DNA of 64,000 nt from Iodobacter violaceini (GTDB lineage Bacteria; Pseudomonadota; Gammaproteobacteria; Burkholderiales; Chitinibacteraceae). The notes below the pieces were generated by a model, which was not told the DNA's origin, did no database searches, and saw only the letters and a list, made by a program, of their open reading frames with translations. Made by a program: the position numbers and the translations under genes. Each line of letters begins with the position of its first letter. Within the stretch, counting starts at the first letter, position 1. The stretch is taken from NCBI RefSeq assembly GCF_011601265.1, contig NZ_JAAOLX010000001.1, positions 558,001 through 622,000 of the forward strand, in the 5' to 3' direction. Shown here in pieces: positions 47,187 to 56,193 of the stretch.

Positions 47187-48524
47187 TTACAGCATGGTAA
47201 ATGCAGCCATCCCCACCAAGGCACCGGTTGTGCCAAGGATGGTTTCCATCACCGTCCAGGTTTTCAGGGTTTGCAATTCATTCGCCCCGGTAAACTTACC
47301 GAATAGCCAGAAACCGGAGTCATTCACATGGCTCAGTACGATTGAACCACCCGCAATACATACCGATAATGCAGCGAGCTGTGCACCTGAATAAGCAGCC
47401 AGCTCAATCACCGGCAGCACCAAGCCAACCGTAGTTAAGCAGGCAACAGTAGCCGAGCCCTGAATCACACGCACCATTGCAGCCAATACAAAGCAGGCTA
47501 CGGCAATTGGCAGGCCTGCACCAATCAGCGCATTACCCAGCGCAGGGCCAACCCCGGAATCCACCAGCACCTGCTTAAACACACCACCCGCACCCGTCAC
47601 CAGCAGAATAATCCCGGCGGGTTGCAAGGCAGCACTACATACTTCCATCACCTTGTCTTTACTCATGCCACGGCGCAGAGCCAGGCCATAAATTGCGACC
47701 AGACATGCCGCCAAGATGGCAATAAAAGGGTGACCAATCAGTTGCAGCCATTGATAAGCTGAGCCTGTCGGGTCAACAAAACGTGCCACGATGGTTTTTA
47801 AACCCACCAGAATCAGCGGAAACAGCACCAGCGCCAGACTGAAACCAAAGGAAGGCATCTGGCCCTTACCCAGACTAGGCTCGCTCACATCCGCAGGCAA
47901 TGCCAGATGCACGTGTTTACTAATGAAATTACCGTACACAGGGCCAGCCAGCAGCATACCAGGAATCGCAGCAGCCAGACCCAGCACAATCATCCAGCCA
48001 AAATCGGCTTTCATTTGCGAGGCCAGCAGCATGGCGGTCGGGCCAGGCAACAGGAAAGCTGCAGCAGCAGCCACCCCAGCAAATAGCGGAATCGCCAGCT
48101 TCACCACATTGCCACCTGTGCGGCGGGCCACAGCAAACACCACGCCAATCAACAGCACCACCGCCACATCAAAGAACAAAGGCAGGGTGCAAATCAGCCC
48201 GGCAATCCCCAGGGCGTAGTTGGCACGGCTCTGGCCAAACATGGCCAATAATTTGACGGCAATCTGATCCAGCGCCCCGGTTTCATGCAGAATTTTGCCG
48301 AACATCGCGCCCAGCGCTACCACCACAGCTAAAAAGCCCAGGGTGCCGCCCATGCCCTTTTGCATAGTGTCGGCAATTTTATCCAGCGGCATGCCCGAGC
48401 CAATACCTGCAGCAATCGACACCAGCATTAAGGCAACAAAAGCATGTAAACGTGCCTTCATCACCAGGAACAACAACATCAGCACCGAGCCAATCGCGGT
48501 GACCAGTAAGGTTAATGTATCCAT
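47187..48524 (-). CDS. gntU: Gluconate permease GntU-type
   Basis: A 445-residue gluconate:H+ symporter of the GntP family with 12-14 membrane helices. It is very close to E. coli GntU: MPLDKIADTMQKGMGGTLGF, LGAMFGKILHETGALDQIAV, PLFAGVAAAAAFLLPGPTAM, and GSATVACLTTVGLVLPVIE near the C-terminus. It lies six bases after gntK, whose end (CAGGAG) supplies its ribosome binding site. The operon is controlled by GntR. Confidence 0.94.
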   Translation of the reverse strand: MDTLTLLVTAIGSVLMLLFLVMKARLHAFVALMLVSIAAGIGSGMPLDKIADTMQKGMGGTLGFLAVVVALGAMFGKILHETGALDQIAVKLLAMFGQSRANYALGIAGLICTLPLFFDVAVVLLIGVVFAVARRTGGNVVKLAIPLFAGVAAAAAFLLPGPTAMLLASQMKADFGWMIVLGLAAAIPGMLLAGPVYGNFISKHVHLALPADVSEPSLGKGQMPSFGFSLALVLFPLILVGLKTIVARFVDPTGSAYQWLQLIGHPFIAILAACLVAIYGLALRRGMSKDKVMEVCSAALQPAGIILLVTGAGGVFKQVLVDSGVGPALGNALIGAGLPIAVACFVLAAMVRVIQGSATVACLTTVGLVLPVIELAAYSGAQLAALSVCIAGGSIVLSHVNDSGFWLFGKFTGANELQTLKTWTVMETILGTTGALVGMAAFTML

Positions 48525-48530
48525 TGCTGC

Positions 48531-49073
48531 TTACTCCTGAGCGGTTTTTGCACGGATGTGTTGCACGGCAGCGGCAACCACGTTTTCCAAGCTTTGATCG
48601 ATATCGATATGCACAACATCTGGCTCATCACTGCCCGGCACTTCGAGTGTGGCAAATTGAGAAACCAGCATTTTTGGCTTTTGAAAATGACCCTGCCGCG
48701 CTTTTAAGCGGGATTCGATCAGCTCGAACGTGCCACCCAGATAAATAAAAGAGAGATTAGGGTTCCCTTCGCGCAAAATATCCCGATAAGCTTTTTTCAG
48801 TGAAGAACACACAATCACCGAAATAGTCTGAGTACGCTGCATGGCATAAGCAGCGGTGCTTAATGCACCTAACCATGGCGCTCTGTCGTCGTCATTTAAA
48901 GGCTGGCCGGAAGCCATTTTGTCGATATTGGCGCGGGGATGCAGAAAATCGCCATCCAGAAATCCACAGTCCAGCGCGCGGGATACCGCACTGCCCACTG
49001 CAGACTTACCACTTCCTGAAACACCCATTACAACAAATACTTGGTGTGGTATTACCTGATCGATCTGACTCAT
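48531..49073 (-). CDS. gntK: Gluconokinase
   Basis: A 180-residue ATP-dependent gluconokinase making 6-phosphogluconate, for the Entner-Doudoroff or pentose phosphate path. Walker A is MGVSGSGKSAVG. FLDGDFLHPRANIDKMASGQPLNDDDRAPWL is the substrate-binding block (shown here in parts: DGDFLHPRANIDKM and PLNDDDRAPWL). CSSLKKAYRDILR is the usual later motif. AGGAG precedes ATG 49073, and the GntR operator lies 33-50 bases upstream. It is the first gene of gntK-gntU. Confidence 0.95.
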   Translation of the reverse strand: MSQIDQVIPHQVFVVMGVSGSGKSAVGSAVSRALDCGFLDGDFLHPRANIDKMASGQPLNDDDRAPWLGALSTAAYAMQRTQTISVIVCSSLKKAYRDILREGNPNLSFIYLGGTFELIESRLKARQGHFQKPKMLVSQFATLEVPGSDEPDVVHIDIDQSLENVVAAAVQHIRAKTAQE

Positions 49074-49105
49074 TGAATCGACTCCTGTTACATCATCTGG
49101 TTATT

Positions 49106-49123
49106 AATGTTACTGGTAACATT
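49106..49123. promoter_or_regulatory. GntR operator
   Basis: AATGTTACTGGTAACATT is a perfect 18-bp palindrome in the gntK leader, matching the ATGTTAC...GTAACAT type of operator I recall for E. coli GntR. A half-site, TGTTACAT, lies at 49086-49093. The full site fits repression of gntKU by the adjacent GntR. Confidence 0.8.
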
Positions 49124-49227
49124 TTGTAGCGACAGTATCTCTCGCAATAAAAAAACTGCCAAGCAATAAATTTGTTGCAGATCAAATGAGAGGTAAAAGG
49201 AGAAGGTACAGAAGGGTAAAAACACAG

Positions 49228-49331
49228 CCATCTGCACAAGTCAGTACACTTGGCCCCCCCTTTTGAAAAAGGGGGGCAAGGAGGAGTTGCAGCACTGAAG
49301 TGCGGCCATCAAGGGGCGCAGATACTTATGC
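49228..49331. repeat. Intergenic repeat, copy 2, with C/G-rich hairpin
   Basis: ATCTGCACAAGTCA (49230-49243) matches the repeat at 19162-19173, and GCAGATACTTAT (49318-49329) is the inverse of 19154-19165. Between them is a strong hairpin of seven C and six G around TTTTGAAAAA (49249-49280). It resembles the dispersed C/G-rich hairpins common in betaproteobacteria. Confidence 0.5.
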
Positions 49332-49418
49332 CCGCGGTGGTCACCGCTCCAAAATCAACCTGCTGAAGGCACTAAACAAGTTTTTATTTATTTTGCTTAG
49401 CGCATATCCCCAAAACCA

Positions 49419-50420
49419 TTACAAACTCTGCCCCAGGAAAATCTCGTAAGACATATCCAATACCCTGTCCGGATACACTTTTCCTTCCATTCTGCCAATT
49501 AAACGCTCTGCGGCGACGCGGCCAATGGCTTCACGGGGGGTGATAACGCTGGCGAGTTGCGGCGCGAGGGCATGGCCAATATCCAGCGCGTTAAAACCCG
49601 CCACGCTGATTTGCGCTGGCACGCTCAGCCCCATGGCCTGGCAGGCAAGCAATGCACCTGCGGCGATATCATCATTGGTGCAAAACACACCATCCAGACC
49701 GGGCGCGGCTTGCAGGGCATTACGTAACAGCTGGCCTCCCAAGGTAAAACTGGAAGGCTGATCGGTATGGATCAAAACAGGGATCAGCCCTGCCTCAGTA
49801 ACTGCAGCCAAATAACCCGCTTCACGCTGACGGGTACGATGATCCAGACGTGCGGCTAAATAGGCAATCCGCTTTCTTCCTCTGGCAATCATCAGGCCCA
49901 CGATTTCTTTGGCTGCCGCTGTGTGGTTCAGCCCGACAGCCAGATCAACCGGATGCTCCGGCAGCTCCATCACTTCCATAACGGGGATTGCAGCGGTTTC
50001 CAGCATCCGTAAGGTGCGATCGGTATGCTGGGTTTCAGACAAAATCAGCCCGTCTACATTAAAAGACAGCAATTGCGCGATCTGCTGCTCTTCCCGCTCC
50101 ATGCTATAGCCATAGTGCCCATAGAGCGCATGCAGGCCCGCAGGGCCGCTGACCGATTCAATACCACGCACTACGCTGGAGAAAACCTGATTTGACATCG
50201 AAGGCAGCAACACGCCAATCGCACGGCTTTTGGCATTAGCCAGCATATCGGGCACGCGGTTATGGATGTAGCCCAACTCTTCCATCGCCACGGCAATTTT
50301 TTTAGCCGTCGCCTCAGCCACCTGCTGTGGCTCCCGCAAATAGCGGCTGACCGTCATTTTGGACGCACCCACTTTATCCGCCACATCCTGCAAAGTGGGG
50401 CGGCGTGCTTTGTGATTCAT
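49419..50420 (-). CDS. gntR: Gluconate operon repressor GntR (LacI family)
   Basis: A 333-residue LacI-family regulator. The helix-turn-helix is PTLQDVADKVGASKMTVSRY, followed by the hinge and a periplasmic-binding-like domain. It matches E. coli GntR (SRAIGVLLPSMSNQVFSSVV, NVDGLILSETQHTDRTLRML) far better than other LacI members, so gluconate or 6-phosphogluconate is the likely inducer. It is transcribed in the same direction as gntK-gntU, with 345 bases and the operator between them. Confidence 0.94.
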   Translation of the reverse strand: MNHKARRPTLQDVADKVGASKMTVSRYLREPQQVAEATAKKIAVAMEELGYIHNRVPDMLANAKSRAIGVLLPSMSNQVFSSVVRGIESVSGPAGLHALYGHYGYSMEREEQQIAQLLSFNVDGLILSETQHTDRTLRMLETAAIPVMEVMELPEHPVDLAVGLNHTAAAKEIVGLMIARGRKRIAYLAARLDHRTRQREAGYLAAVTEAGLIPVLIHTDQPSSFTLGGQLLRNALQAAPGLDGVFCTNDDIAAGALLACQAMGLSVPAQISVAGFNALDIGHALAPQLASVITPREAIGRVAAERLIGRMEGKVYPDRVLDMSYEIFLGQSL

Positions 50421-50530
50421 TGGATTCCTTGTGTCTTCAGAGTGCGGGGATCACCCACGGCAGCTATATTACTAGCTGATGTAACGCAACGGAAACCCAA
50501 ATCTTGAAGCAGTAAGGCCACAGAGAACAC

Positions 50531-50551
50531 GTAGTTTCACGCAGAAACTAC
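50531..50551. repeat. Short perfect hairpin
   Basis: GTAGTTTC-ACGCA-GAAACTAC lies between divergent gntR and dbpA. It has no T run; it could be an operator or a repeat fragment. Confidence 0.3.
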
Positions 50552-50696
50552 ACTCACATAAGCTGCATCCCCTGTCATCAGCCTGAAAGATTTACCCCGT
50601 AGTTTTCGTTAAATAAAACCATCTGTAGTGATGGCTGGCTCTGAAGCGCTTCCCCTGTTAGACTACTGCCCCTTTCGGCCAGCGAGTTAAGTCATT

Positions 50697-52082
50697 GTGA
50701 ACACTACATCTTTTGCCAATCTACCTCTCTCGCCGGCCATGCTGCAAAACTTGGATAGCCTGGGTTATGTCGAAATGACGGAAATTCAGGCGCAAAGCCT
50801 GCCGCTGATTCTGGCGCGGCGCGATCTCATTGCCCAGGCAAAAACCGGCAGCGGCAAAACCGCAGCCTTCGGGATTGGCATGTTACATAAGCTCAATCCC
50901 AGTTATTTTGCCATTCAGGGCCTGGTGATTTGCCCAACGCGCGAGCTGGCCGACCAGGTAGCTAAAGAACTGCGCCGCCTGGCCCGTTTTACTGAAAATA
51001 TCAAAATTTTAACGCTCTGCGGCGGCACTCCAATGGGGCCACAAGTAGCCTCTCTGGTGCACGGTGCGCATATTATTGTGGGCACGCCTGGCCGCCTGCG
51101 CGATCACCTTGGCCGCGCTTCAATTGATTTATCCACGGTACAAACACTGGTGCTGGACGAAGCCGACCGCATGGTCGATATGGGCTTTTACGACGAGATT
51201 GCCGGTATTGTGAGCGCCTGCCCGGGCCGGCGCCAAACCCTGCTGTTTTCGGCCACCTATCCCGACAATATTCGTAAAGACAGCGCAAAGTTTCTGAAGC
51301 TGCCTGCCGAAGTGAAAGTAGAGGCGCAACATGCTGACAGCCAAATCGAACAACGATTCTATTCCGTTGCCCACGAAGAGCGTAATGCCGCCGTGGCGCA
51401 GCTACTCAATCACTACAAACCGGTTCAGACACTGGCCTTCTGCAATACCAAGATCCACTGCCGCGAGCTTGCAGCAGAGCTGCGGGATCAAGGTTTTAGT
51501 GCCCTGGCGCTCTATGGTGAGCTAGAACAACGCGAGCGCGACGAGATCCTTGTGCAGTTTGCTAACCAAAGCTGCTCGATTCTGGTCGCCACCGATGTAG
51601 CCGCCCGTGGTTTGGATATCCAAAGCCTGGGCGCGGTGATTAATGTGGACGTATCCAAAGACACCGAAGTGCATATCCACCGTGTTGGACGCACCGGCCG
51701 CGGCCACGACAAAGGCCTGGCGCTAAGCCTTGCCGCGCCCAATGAAAAAAAATGGGTCACGCTGATCGAAGAATACCAAGGCGGGCCGGTACGCTGGTTT
51801 GATTTGGAAAAGCTGGAGCCTGCAGAAGGCGGCCCTTTGCGCCCGCCTATGGTCACGCTGTGCATTATGGGCGGCAAGAAAGACAAGCTGCGCCCTGGTG
51901 ATTTACTTGGTGCGCTGACTGGCGACGCGGGCTTAACGAAAGAACAAGTCGGCAAAATCAATGTGTTTGAATTTTTAACCTATGTGGCCATCGACAGGCG
52001 CGTTGCCAGCAAGGCCTTTAACAGCCTGAGCCAGGGCAATATCAAAGGCCGCAGCTTTAAGATGCGTTTTCTGGGCGAGTAA
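50697..52082 (+). CDS. dbpA: DEAD-box RNA helicase DbpA
   Basis: A 461-residue ATP-dependent RNA helicase. Q motif and motif I are SLPLILARRDLIAQAKTGSGKT. DEAD is VLDEADRMVDMGF, motif III is FSATYP, and motifs V/VI are DVAARGLDIQ and HRVGRTGRG. The C-terminal RNA-binding domain (about 385-461: PPMVTLCIMGGKKDKLRPGD, ending GNIKGRSFKMRFLGE) is the DbpA domain that recognises hairpin 92 of 23S rRNA. Its role is late 50S assembly. It starts at GTG 50697 with no strong ribosome binding site. Confidence 0.94.
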   Translation: MNTTSFANLPLSPAMLQNLDSLGYVEMTEIQAQSLPLILARRDLIAQAKTGSGKTAAFGIGMLHKLNPSYFAIQGLVICPTRELADQVAKELRRLARFTENIKILTLCGGTPMGPQVASLVHGAHIIVGTPGRLRDHLGRASIDLSTVQTLVLDEADRMVDMGFYDEIAGIVSACPGRRQTLLFSATYPDNIRKDSAKFLKLPAEVKVEAQHADSQIEQRFYSVAHEERNAAVAQLLNHYKPVQTLAFCNTKIHCRELAAELRDQGFSALALYGELEQRERDEILVQFANQSCSILVATDVAARGLDIQSLGAVINVDVSKDTEVHIHRVGRTGRGHDKGLALSLAAPNEKKWVTLIEEYQGGPVRWFDLEKLEPAEGGPLRPPMVTLCIMGGKKDKLRPGDLLGALTGDAGLTKEQVGKINVFEFLTYVAIDRRVASKAFNSLSQGNIKGRSFKMRFLGE

Positions 52083-52282
52083 AACCAGAGGAGTACAGCG
52101 CTTTAAGCGTTTCTGACGCTTAAAGCGGCTTCAGCTTTATAAATCAATCCAAACTTGAGCCACAGCGTTCACAAAAAAGCACGCTGCCCTGTGTGCCCTG
52201 TGGCCCAAGTTTTATGCCCTGCAAAGCGGGCTAAATATCTTTCAGATTTTTTCAGATTAAGCTGCAGCCTTTCAGCGCATCA

Positions 52283-53635
52283 TCAGCCACTCACCATTCC
52301 TGCTTTTTTTCTTGCCTGCTGATCCATCATCCGCTGAGCCTCGCGTCTGACCTCTTCACGGTTTGCAGCTGTGCCATTTTCCCTGGAAATATTGCGCACC
52401 AGCTCATCCAGCTCGCTCTCGCTCAGTATCCTGCGGTTCGGGATAGCACCAGCAGCATCTTCGGGCGGCGTACGCGCTTCTTTCATGGCTTGCTCATCCA
52501 GACTTTGCTGCACCCTTCTTCTGACTTCTTCACGATTGACTGCCGCACCGTTGTTTTCCATGGATTCATTTTTAACAATCAGATCAAGATCATGCTCAGA
52601 CAAGATTTTGCGCTGCTGTTGATAACGGGCCTGGATATCTGCCTCGCTGAGCGACTGACCCTGATATAAAGGCACGGATTTTCCACGCACAAACAGACTT
52701 GGCAGGCTAAATAATGAAATCAGCAAAACCACCAGCGCTAAGGCTGAATGCCATAAAGCGGGCGGCTCAGCCGGAAACCCAAAATCATTTTCATCATGAT
52801 CACCCGGTGCAAAACTAAGCGCACATGAAGCAATAATCATGCATAAAGAGCCCAGAACATTGACACCATTTAAACCCAAAGCCTTTGGCATCATCCCGAC
52901 AAGCGCGGCAGCCAGCAGAAACCATCCTATCCAGCTGGCAGGCTTATTCAAATCATGTAAACGCAAAATCATCAGCCTGAAAGACTGCCATAACGTCCAT
53001 GCCATCAGACCAAAAAGCGGCACGAGCAGCCCGCCACTCATCGTTTTGCTTCCCATGAATGGCGCAAAGATAGCGAGAATTATAAATGGACAAAGCACTA
53101 ATAAACTGGAGGTCAGATAACGCACCCGGCCCAACCGCCCCGCTGTGCTCACGCCCCAAAAGGAAGGGGTATCAAACTCTGGCTCTTTAATCACAATGGG
53201 CAAAGGGCGCGCACGAGCAATAATCGGCTCTGCCTGCATAGCCAGCGCCCGCGGCATATCTGTGCCGCATTCAATACATAAATTACGCCGTATCTGCTCT
53301 CTGTGGCATTTAGGGCAAGTGATGGTACTGGCAGGCTCAATTAGCTCAAGAATAGCGGCAGACGTATCCACAGCAGGCGGCAAGGCCGGTGCGGGCACAG
53401 AAGCATTGCTGGCTTCGGCCAGAACCTCTGCCCCCGTTTTTTGCAGTATTTTCAGATAGGTTTCCAGCTCGCTGTGCGGCAGCGTTTTTTTAATCACCGC
53501 AGGTGCGCTGGCTAAAAGTGATTCGGCCCTTGCATGATCCAGCCTCAGTAACTGGGCAAGAGCGGCTGCTGCACTATCAAAAGTGGCGCCGGGCAATAAT
53601 TTGCCAGTTAAAACTAAGCGAAAAGTAATACCCAT
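52283..53635 (-). CDS. DUF805 membrane protein with zinc ribbon and tandem C-terminal repeats
   Basis: A 450-residue protein. Residues about 1-75 form a soluble module seen with DUF805 relatives (MGITFRLVLTGKLLPGATFD). A zinc ribbon follows (CPKCHREQIRRNLCIECGTD). DUF805 comes next (about 160-280, GRLGRVRYL and LRLHDLNKPASWIGWFLLAA) with four helices, and one more helix follows (ALALVVLLISLFSLPSLFV). The C-terminal tail holds two tandem repeats of about 46 residues: RKILSEHDLDLIVKNES and RRILSESELDELVRNIS, each ending with REEVRR and a DEQA/DQQA helix. The role is unknown. It stands alone between dbpA and rhlE. Confidence 0.82.
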   Translation of the reverse strand: MGITFRLVLTGKLLPGATFDSAAAALAQLLRLDHARAESLLASAPAVIKKTLPHSELETYLKILQKTGAEVLAEASNASVPAPALPPAVDTSAAILELIEPASTITCPKCHREQIRRNLCIECGTDMPRALAMQAEPIIARARPLPIVIKEPEFDTPSFWGVSTAGRLGRVRYLTSSLLVLCPFIILAIFAPFMGSKTMSGGLLVPLFGLMAWTLWQSFRLMILRLHDLNKPASWIGWFLLAAALVGMMPKALGLNGVNVLGSLCMIIASCALSFAPGDHDENDFGFPAEPPALWHSALALVVLLISLFSLPSLFVRGKSVPLYQGQSLSEADIQARYQQQRKILSEHDLDLIVKNESMENNGAAVNREEVRRRVQQSLDEQAMKEARTPPEDAAGAIPNRRILSESELDELVRNISRENGTAANREEVRREAQRMMDQQARKKAGMVSG

Positions 53636-54319
53636 TTCCAGCCCGGGCCAGATAAAAAGAGCTCATATACTACACAACGATTTTATTTCTTCATAATTTC
53701 TTTAGCTGAAAGAAATTGAATATTATGAAAATAGCATTTACATCACTAATCAAGCAAAAAAAGGGCAGAGAATGCCTTTATTCTCTTTTTTAACCCAAAT
53801 AAATACGCCATTAAACCCATCAAAACACGCAATAAAAACAAGCGTCCACAGTGAATAATCGCCGCTGTGCCATTCCGGTCAGCAGCGGTATTTCCAACTA
53901 ATTGAAGATTGCTTTGCACGGCACGGCACGTACACAGGTATAATGCCCGCAGTGAGCACGTTACCCAGTCAGCGCGCTGCACAATCCAGGTACGCCATCA
54001 AGCATATTCATCCTCAGCTGTTACAAAATCATTCACGGTCAACCCTGCAAACTACTGGGCTTAGCGGGCTGAAGTGAAAGACAACTCAGCGCCATGTTTG
54101 GCCGGATTTACACAACCAGTCTGTTCACGATGGTTTTAAAATCAGGTGAAGCAAGTGCAGCCTGAGTCGCTTAAAGCTGGCTGATATTCAGCTAAGCAGA
54201 ATGCAGCTGAGTGATCTATCTTGATATCCTACTTGGCTAAGGTTTCTAAACACCTACCCCATCTGCCTTTGACTGGCGCTATCCTTAGCGACAGGCCGAT
54301 ACTCTCCTCTGGAGTTTGA
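53636..54319 (+). promoter_or_regulatory. Long promoter/leader region of rhlE
   Basis: A 684-base gap. A good -10 box TATAAT is at 53939-53944 with TTGCAC 19 bases upstream. If it is used, the rhlE mRNA has a leader of about 370 bases, reminiscent of the long leaders of cold-regulated helicase mRNAs. Small ORFs within it (for example the leftward 78-codon frame at 53746) do not look like genes. No known riboswitch pattern was recognised. Confidence 0.4.
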
Positions 54320-56035
54320 ATGAGTTTTTCCGCCCTAGGGCTTGCGGACGATATCGTCCGCGCCGTTACTGAACTTGGCTACACCACGCCAACCCCTATT
54401 CAGCAGCAGGCTATTCCTGCTGTGTTATCCGGTGGTGATTTACTTGCTGGTGCACAAACCGGCACCGGCAAGACCGCCGGCTTTACCCTGCCACTGCTGC
54501 ATATTCTGAGCAGCAAACCTTCGGCCAGCAAAAAAATCCGTGCGCTGATCCTGACCCCGACGCGTGAATTGGCCGCTCAGGTTGAAGAAAGTGTGCGTGA
54601 TTATGGTAAATATCTGCCACTGAAATCCATGATGATGTTTGGTGGTGTCAGCATTAATCCGCAGATCAAAATGCTGCGCAGCCAGGTTGATATTCTGGTG
54701 GCCACACCCGGCCGTTTGCTTGACCACATCTCACAAAAAACCGTTGATTTAAGCGGTGTTGAAGTGCTGATTCTGGACGAAGCCGATCGCATGCTGGATA
54801 TGGGCTTTATTCGTGACATCAAAAAAGTGCTGGCTCTACTGCCTGCCAAGCGTCAGAACTTACTGTTCTCCGCTACTTTTTCTGACGAAATCAAAACACT
54901 GGCTGATGGCCTCTTAGATAACCCTGCGCTGATCGAAGTGGCCCGCCGCAATGCCACCGCCGAAATGATTACGCAAAAGGTTTACTTTGTTGATCGTGAG
55001 CGTAAACGTGAACTGCTGACCAAGCTGATCAAAGATAAAAACTGGTTTCAGGTGCTGGTGTTTACCCGCACCAAGCACGGCGCAAACCGCCTTGCCGAGC
55101 AGCTGACTAAAGAAGGCATTAACTCACTGGCGATTCACGGAAATAAGAGCCAGGCCGCCCGTACCCGTGCACTGGCCGAGTTTAAATCCGGCACGCTGCA
55201 AGTATTGTGCGCCACCGATATCGCCGCCCGCGGTATTGATATCGAAGAATTGCCACACGTGGTGAACTTTGAGCTGCCTAACGTCGCCGAAGATTATGTT
55301 CACCGTATTGGCCGTACCGGCCGTGCGGGATCAGAAGGCGAAGCGATTTCACTGGTTTGTGTAGATGAGCATAAGCTGCTGAGCGATATCGAACGCCTGA
55401 TCAAACGTGAGATCACCCGTGAAAGCGTGGAAGGTTTTGCGGTTGATCCAAGCATCAAAGCCGAGCCAATTTTAAATGGCCGCAATGGCGCACAGCGCAA
55501 GCATGACCCGCGCAACCCAAACAGCGGCCGTCCGCCACGCGGGCATAATCGCAGCGATCGTGCCCCGGCAGCCGCAGCGGCTGGCGATGCGCCACGCCCT
55601 GCACGCCCGCCGTTTAACCCGGATGCACGCCCCCGTTTCAATAATGAACGTGGCGAAGCCCGTTCACCCGCAACGCCACGCCCGGCGGGTGAAGGCCGTT
55701 TCAACACCAATCCACGCGGTGAAGCACGCACCTCCGCCAGCCCGCGCCCGGCTGGCGAAGGCCGCTTTAACACCAATCCGCGCGGTGAAGCACGTACATC
55801 CTCCAGCCCTCGTCCGGCTGGCGACGGCCGCAGCAACCCGCGTACCGGCCGCAGTGATTCGCGTGCACCGCAAGATCGTGGCTATCCTGATCGTGCCCCG
55901 CGCAGCGATGCCCGCAACAGCGCATCGCGCCCGGCAGCCAAGCCACGTGGCGATCAACAACCACTGAGCAATGAAAATACCCCGGTTGCAGCACTATTTG
56001 CACCGATCAAGCGCTCTGGCGGCCGTCATCATTAA
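54320..56035 (+). CDS. rhlE: DEAD-box RNA helicase RhlE-like with repetitive basic tail
   Basis: A 571-residue helicase. It starts [20 protein letters not shown], with motif I in [37 protein letters not shown], and [10 protein letters not shown] with HRIGRTGR. The core ends at about 375. The rest is a disordered Arg/Gly/Pro-rich tail with three tandem copies of a 22-residue unit ([25 protein letters not shown] unit 66 bases, 55652-55849). Such tails aid RNA binding and condensation. Likely roles are ribosome maturation and mRNA turnover. A good GGAG site and a long leader precede it; a terminator follows. Confidence 0.93.
   Translation: MSFSALGLADDIVRAVTELGYTTPTPIQQQAIPAVLSGGDLLAGAQTGTGKTAGFTLPLLHILSSKPSASKKIRALILTPTRELAAQVEESVRDYGKYLPLKSMMMFGGVSINPQIKMLRSQVDILVATPGRLLDHISQKTVDLSGVEVLILDEADRMLDMGFIRDIKKVLALLPAKRQNLLFSATFSDEIKTLADGLLDNPALIEVARRNATAEMITQKVYFVDRERKRELLTKLIKDKNWFQVLVFTRTKHGANRLAEQLTKEGINSLAIHGNKSQAARTRALAEFKSGTLQVLCATDIAARGIDIEELPHVVNFELPNVAEDYVHRIGRTGRAGSEGEAISLVCVDEHKLLSDIERLIKREITRESVEGFAVDPSIKAEPILNGRNGAQRKHDPRNPNSGRPPRGHNRSDRAPAAAAAGDAPRPARPPFNPDARPRFNNERGEARSPATPRPAGEGRFNTNPRGEARTSASPRPAGEGRFNTNPRGEARTSSSPRPAGDGRSNPRTGRSDSRAPQDRGYPDRAPRSDARNSASRPAAKPRGDQQPLSNENTPVAALFAPIKRSGGRHH
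55652..55849 (+). repeat. In-frame tandem repeat in rhlE, 66-base unit
   Basis: Three head-to-tail copies start at 55652, 55718 and 55784, encoding GEAR...PRPAGEGR units. The third copy is truncated and diverged. It may vary in length between strains. Confidence 0.85.
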
Positions 56036-56053
56036 GCTTTAATACATCCCCAA

Positions 56054-56080
56054 ACGGCGCGCTCAGCGCCGTTTTTTTTT
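56054..56080 (+). terminator. Terminator of rhlE
   Basis: ACGGCGC-GCTCA-GCGCCGT followed by a T run of about nine. Confidence 0.93.
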
Positions 56081-56193
56081 GCGCTCAATAAACAGCCAGG
56101 GATGTGAATATGTCAGGCGCAAATCTTGGTCCAGCTCAAAACCCCATGGGCAAAACCGAACTAAGCTAATGACATTATTCAGGAAGCGCCGCC

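Noticed and set aside
53746-53982. A 78-codon leftward ORF upstream of rhlE
   Set aside because: No family likeness and no good ribosome binding site. It overlaps the probable rhlE promoter.
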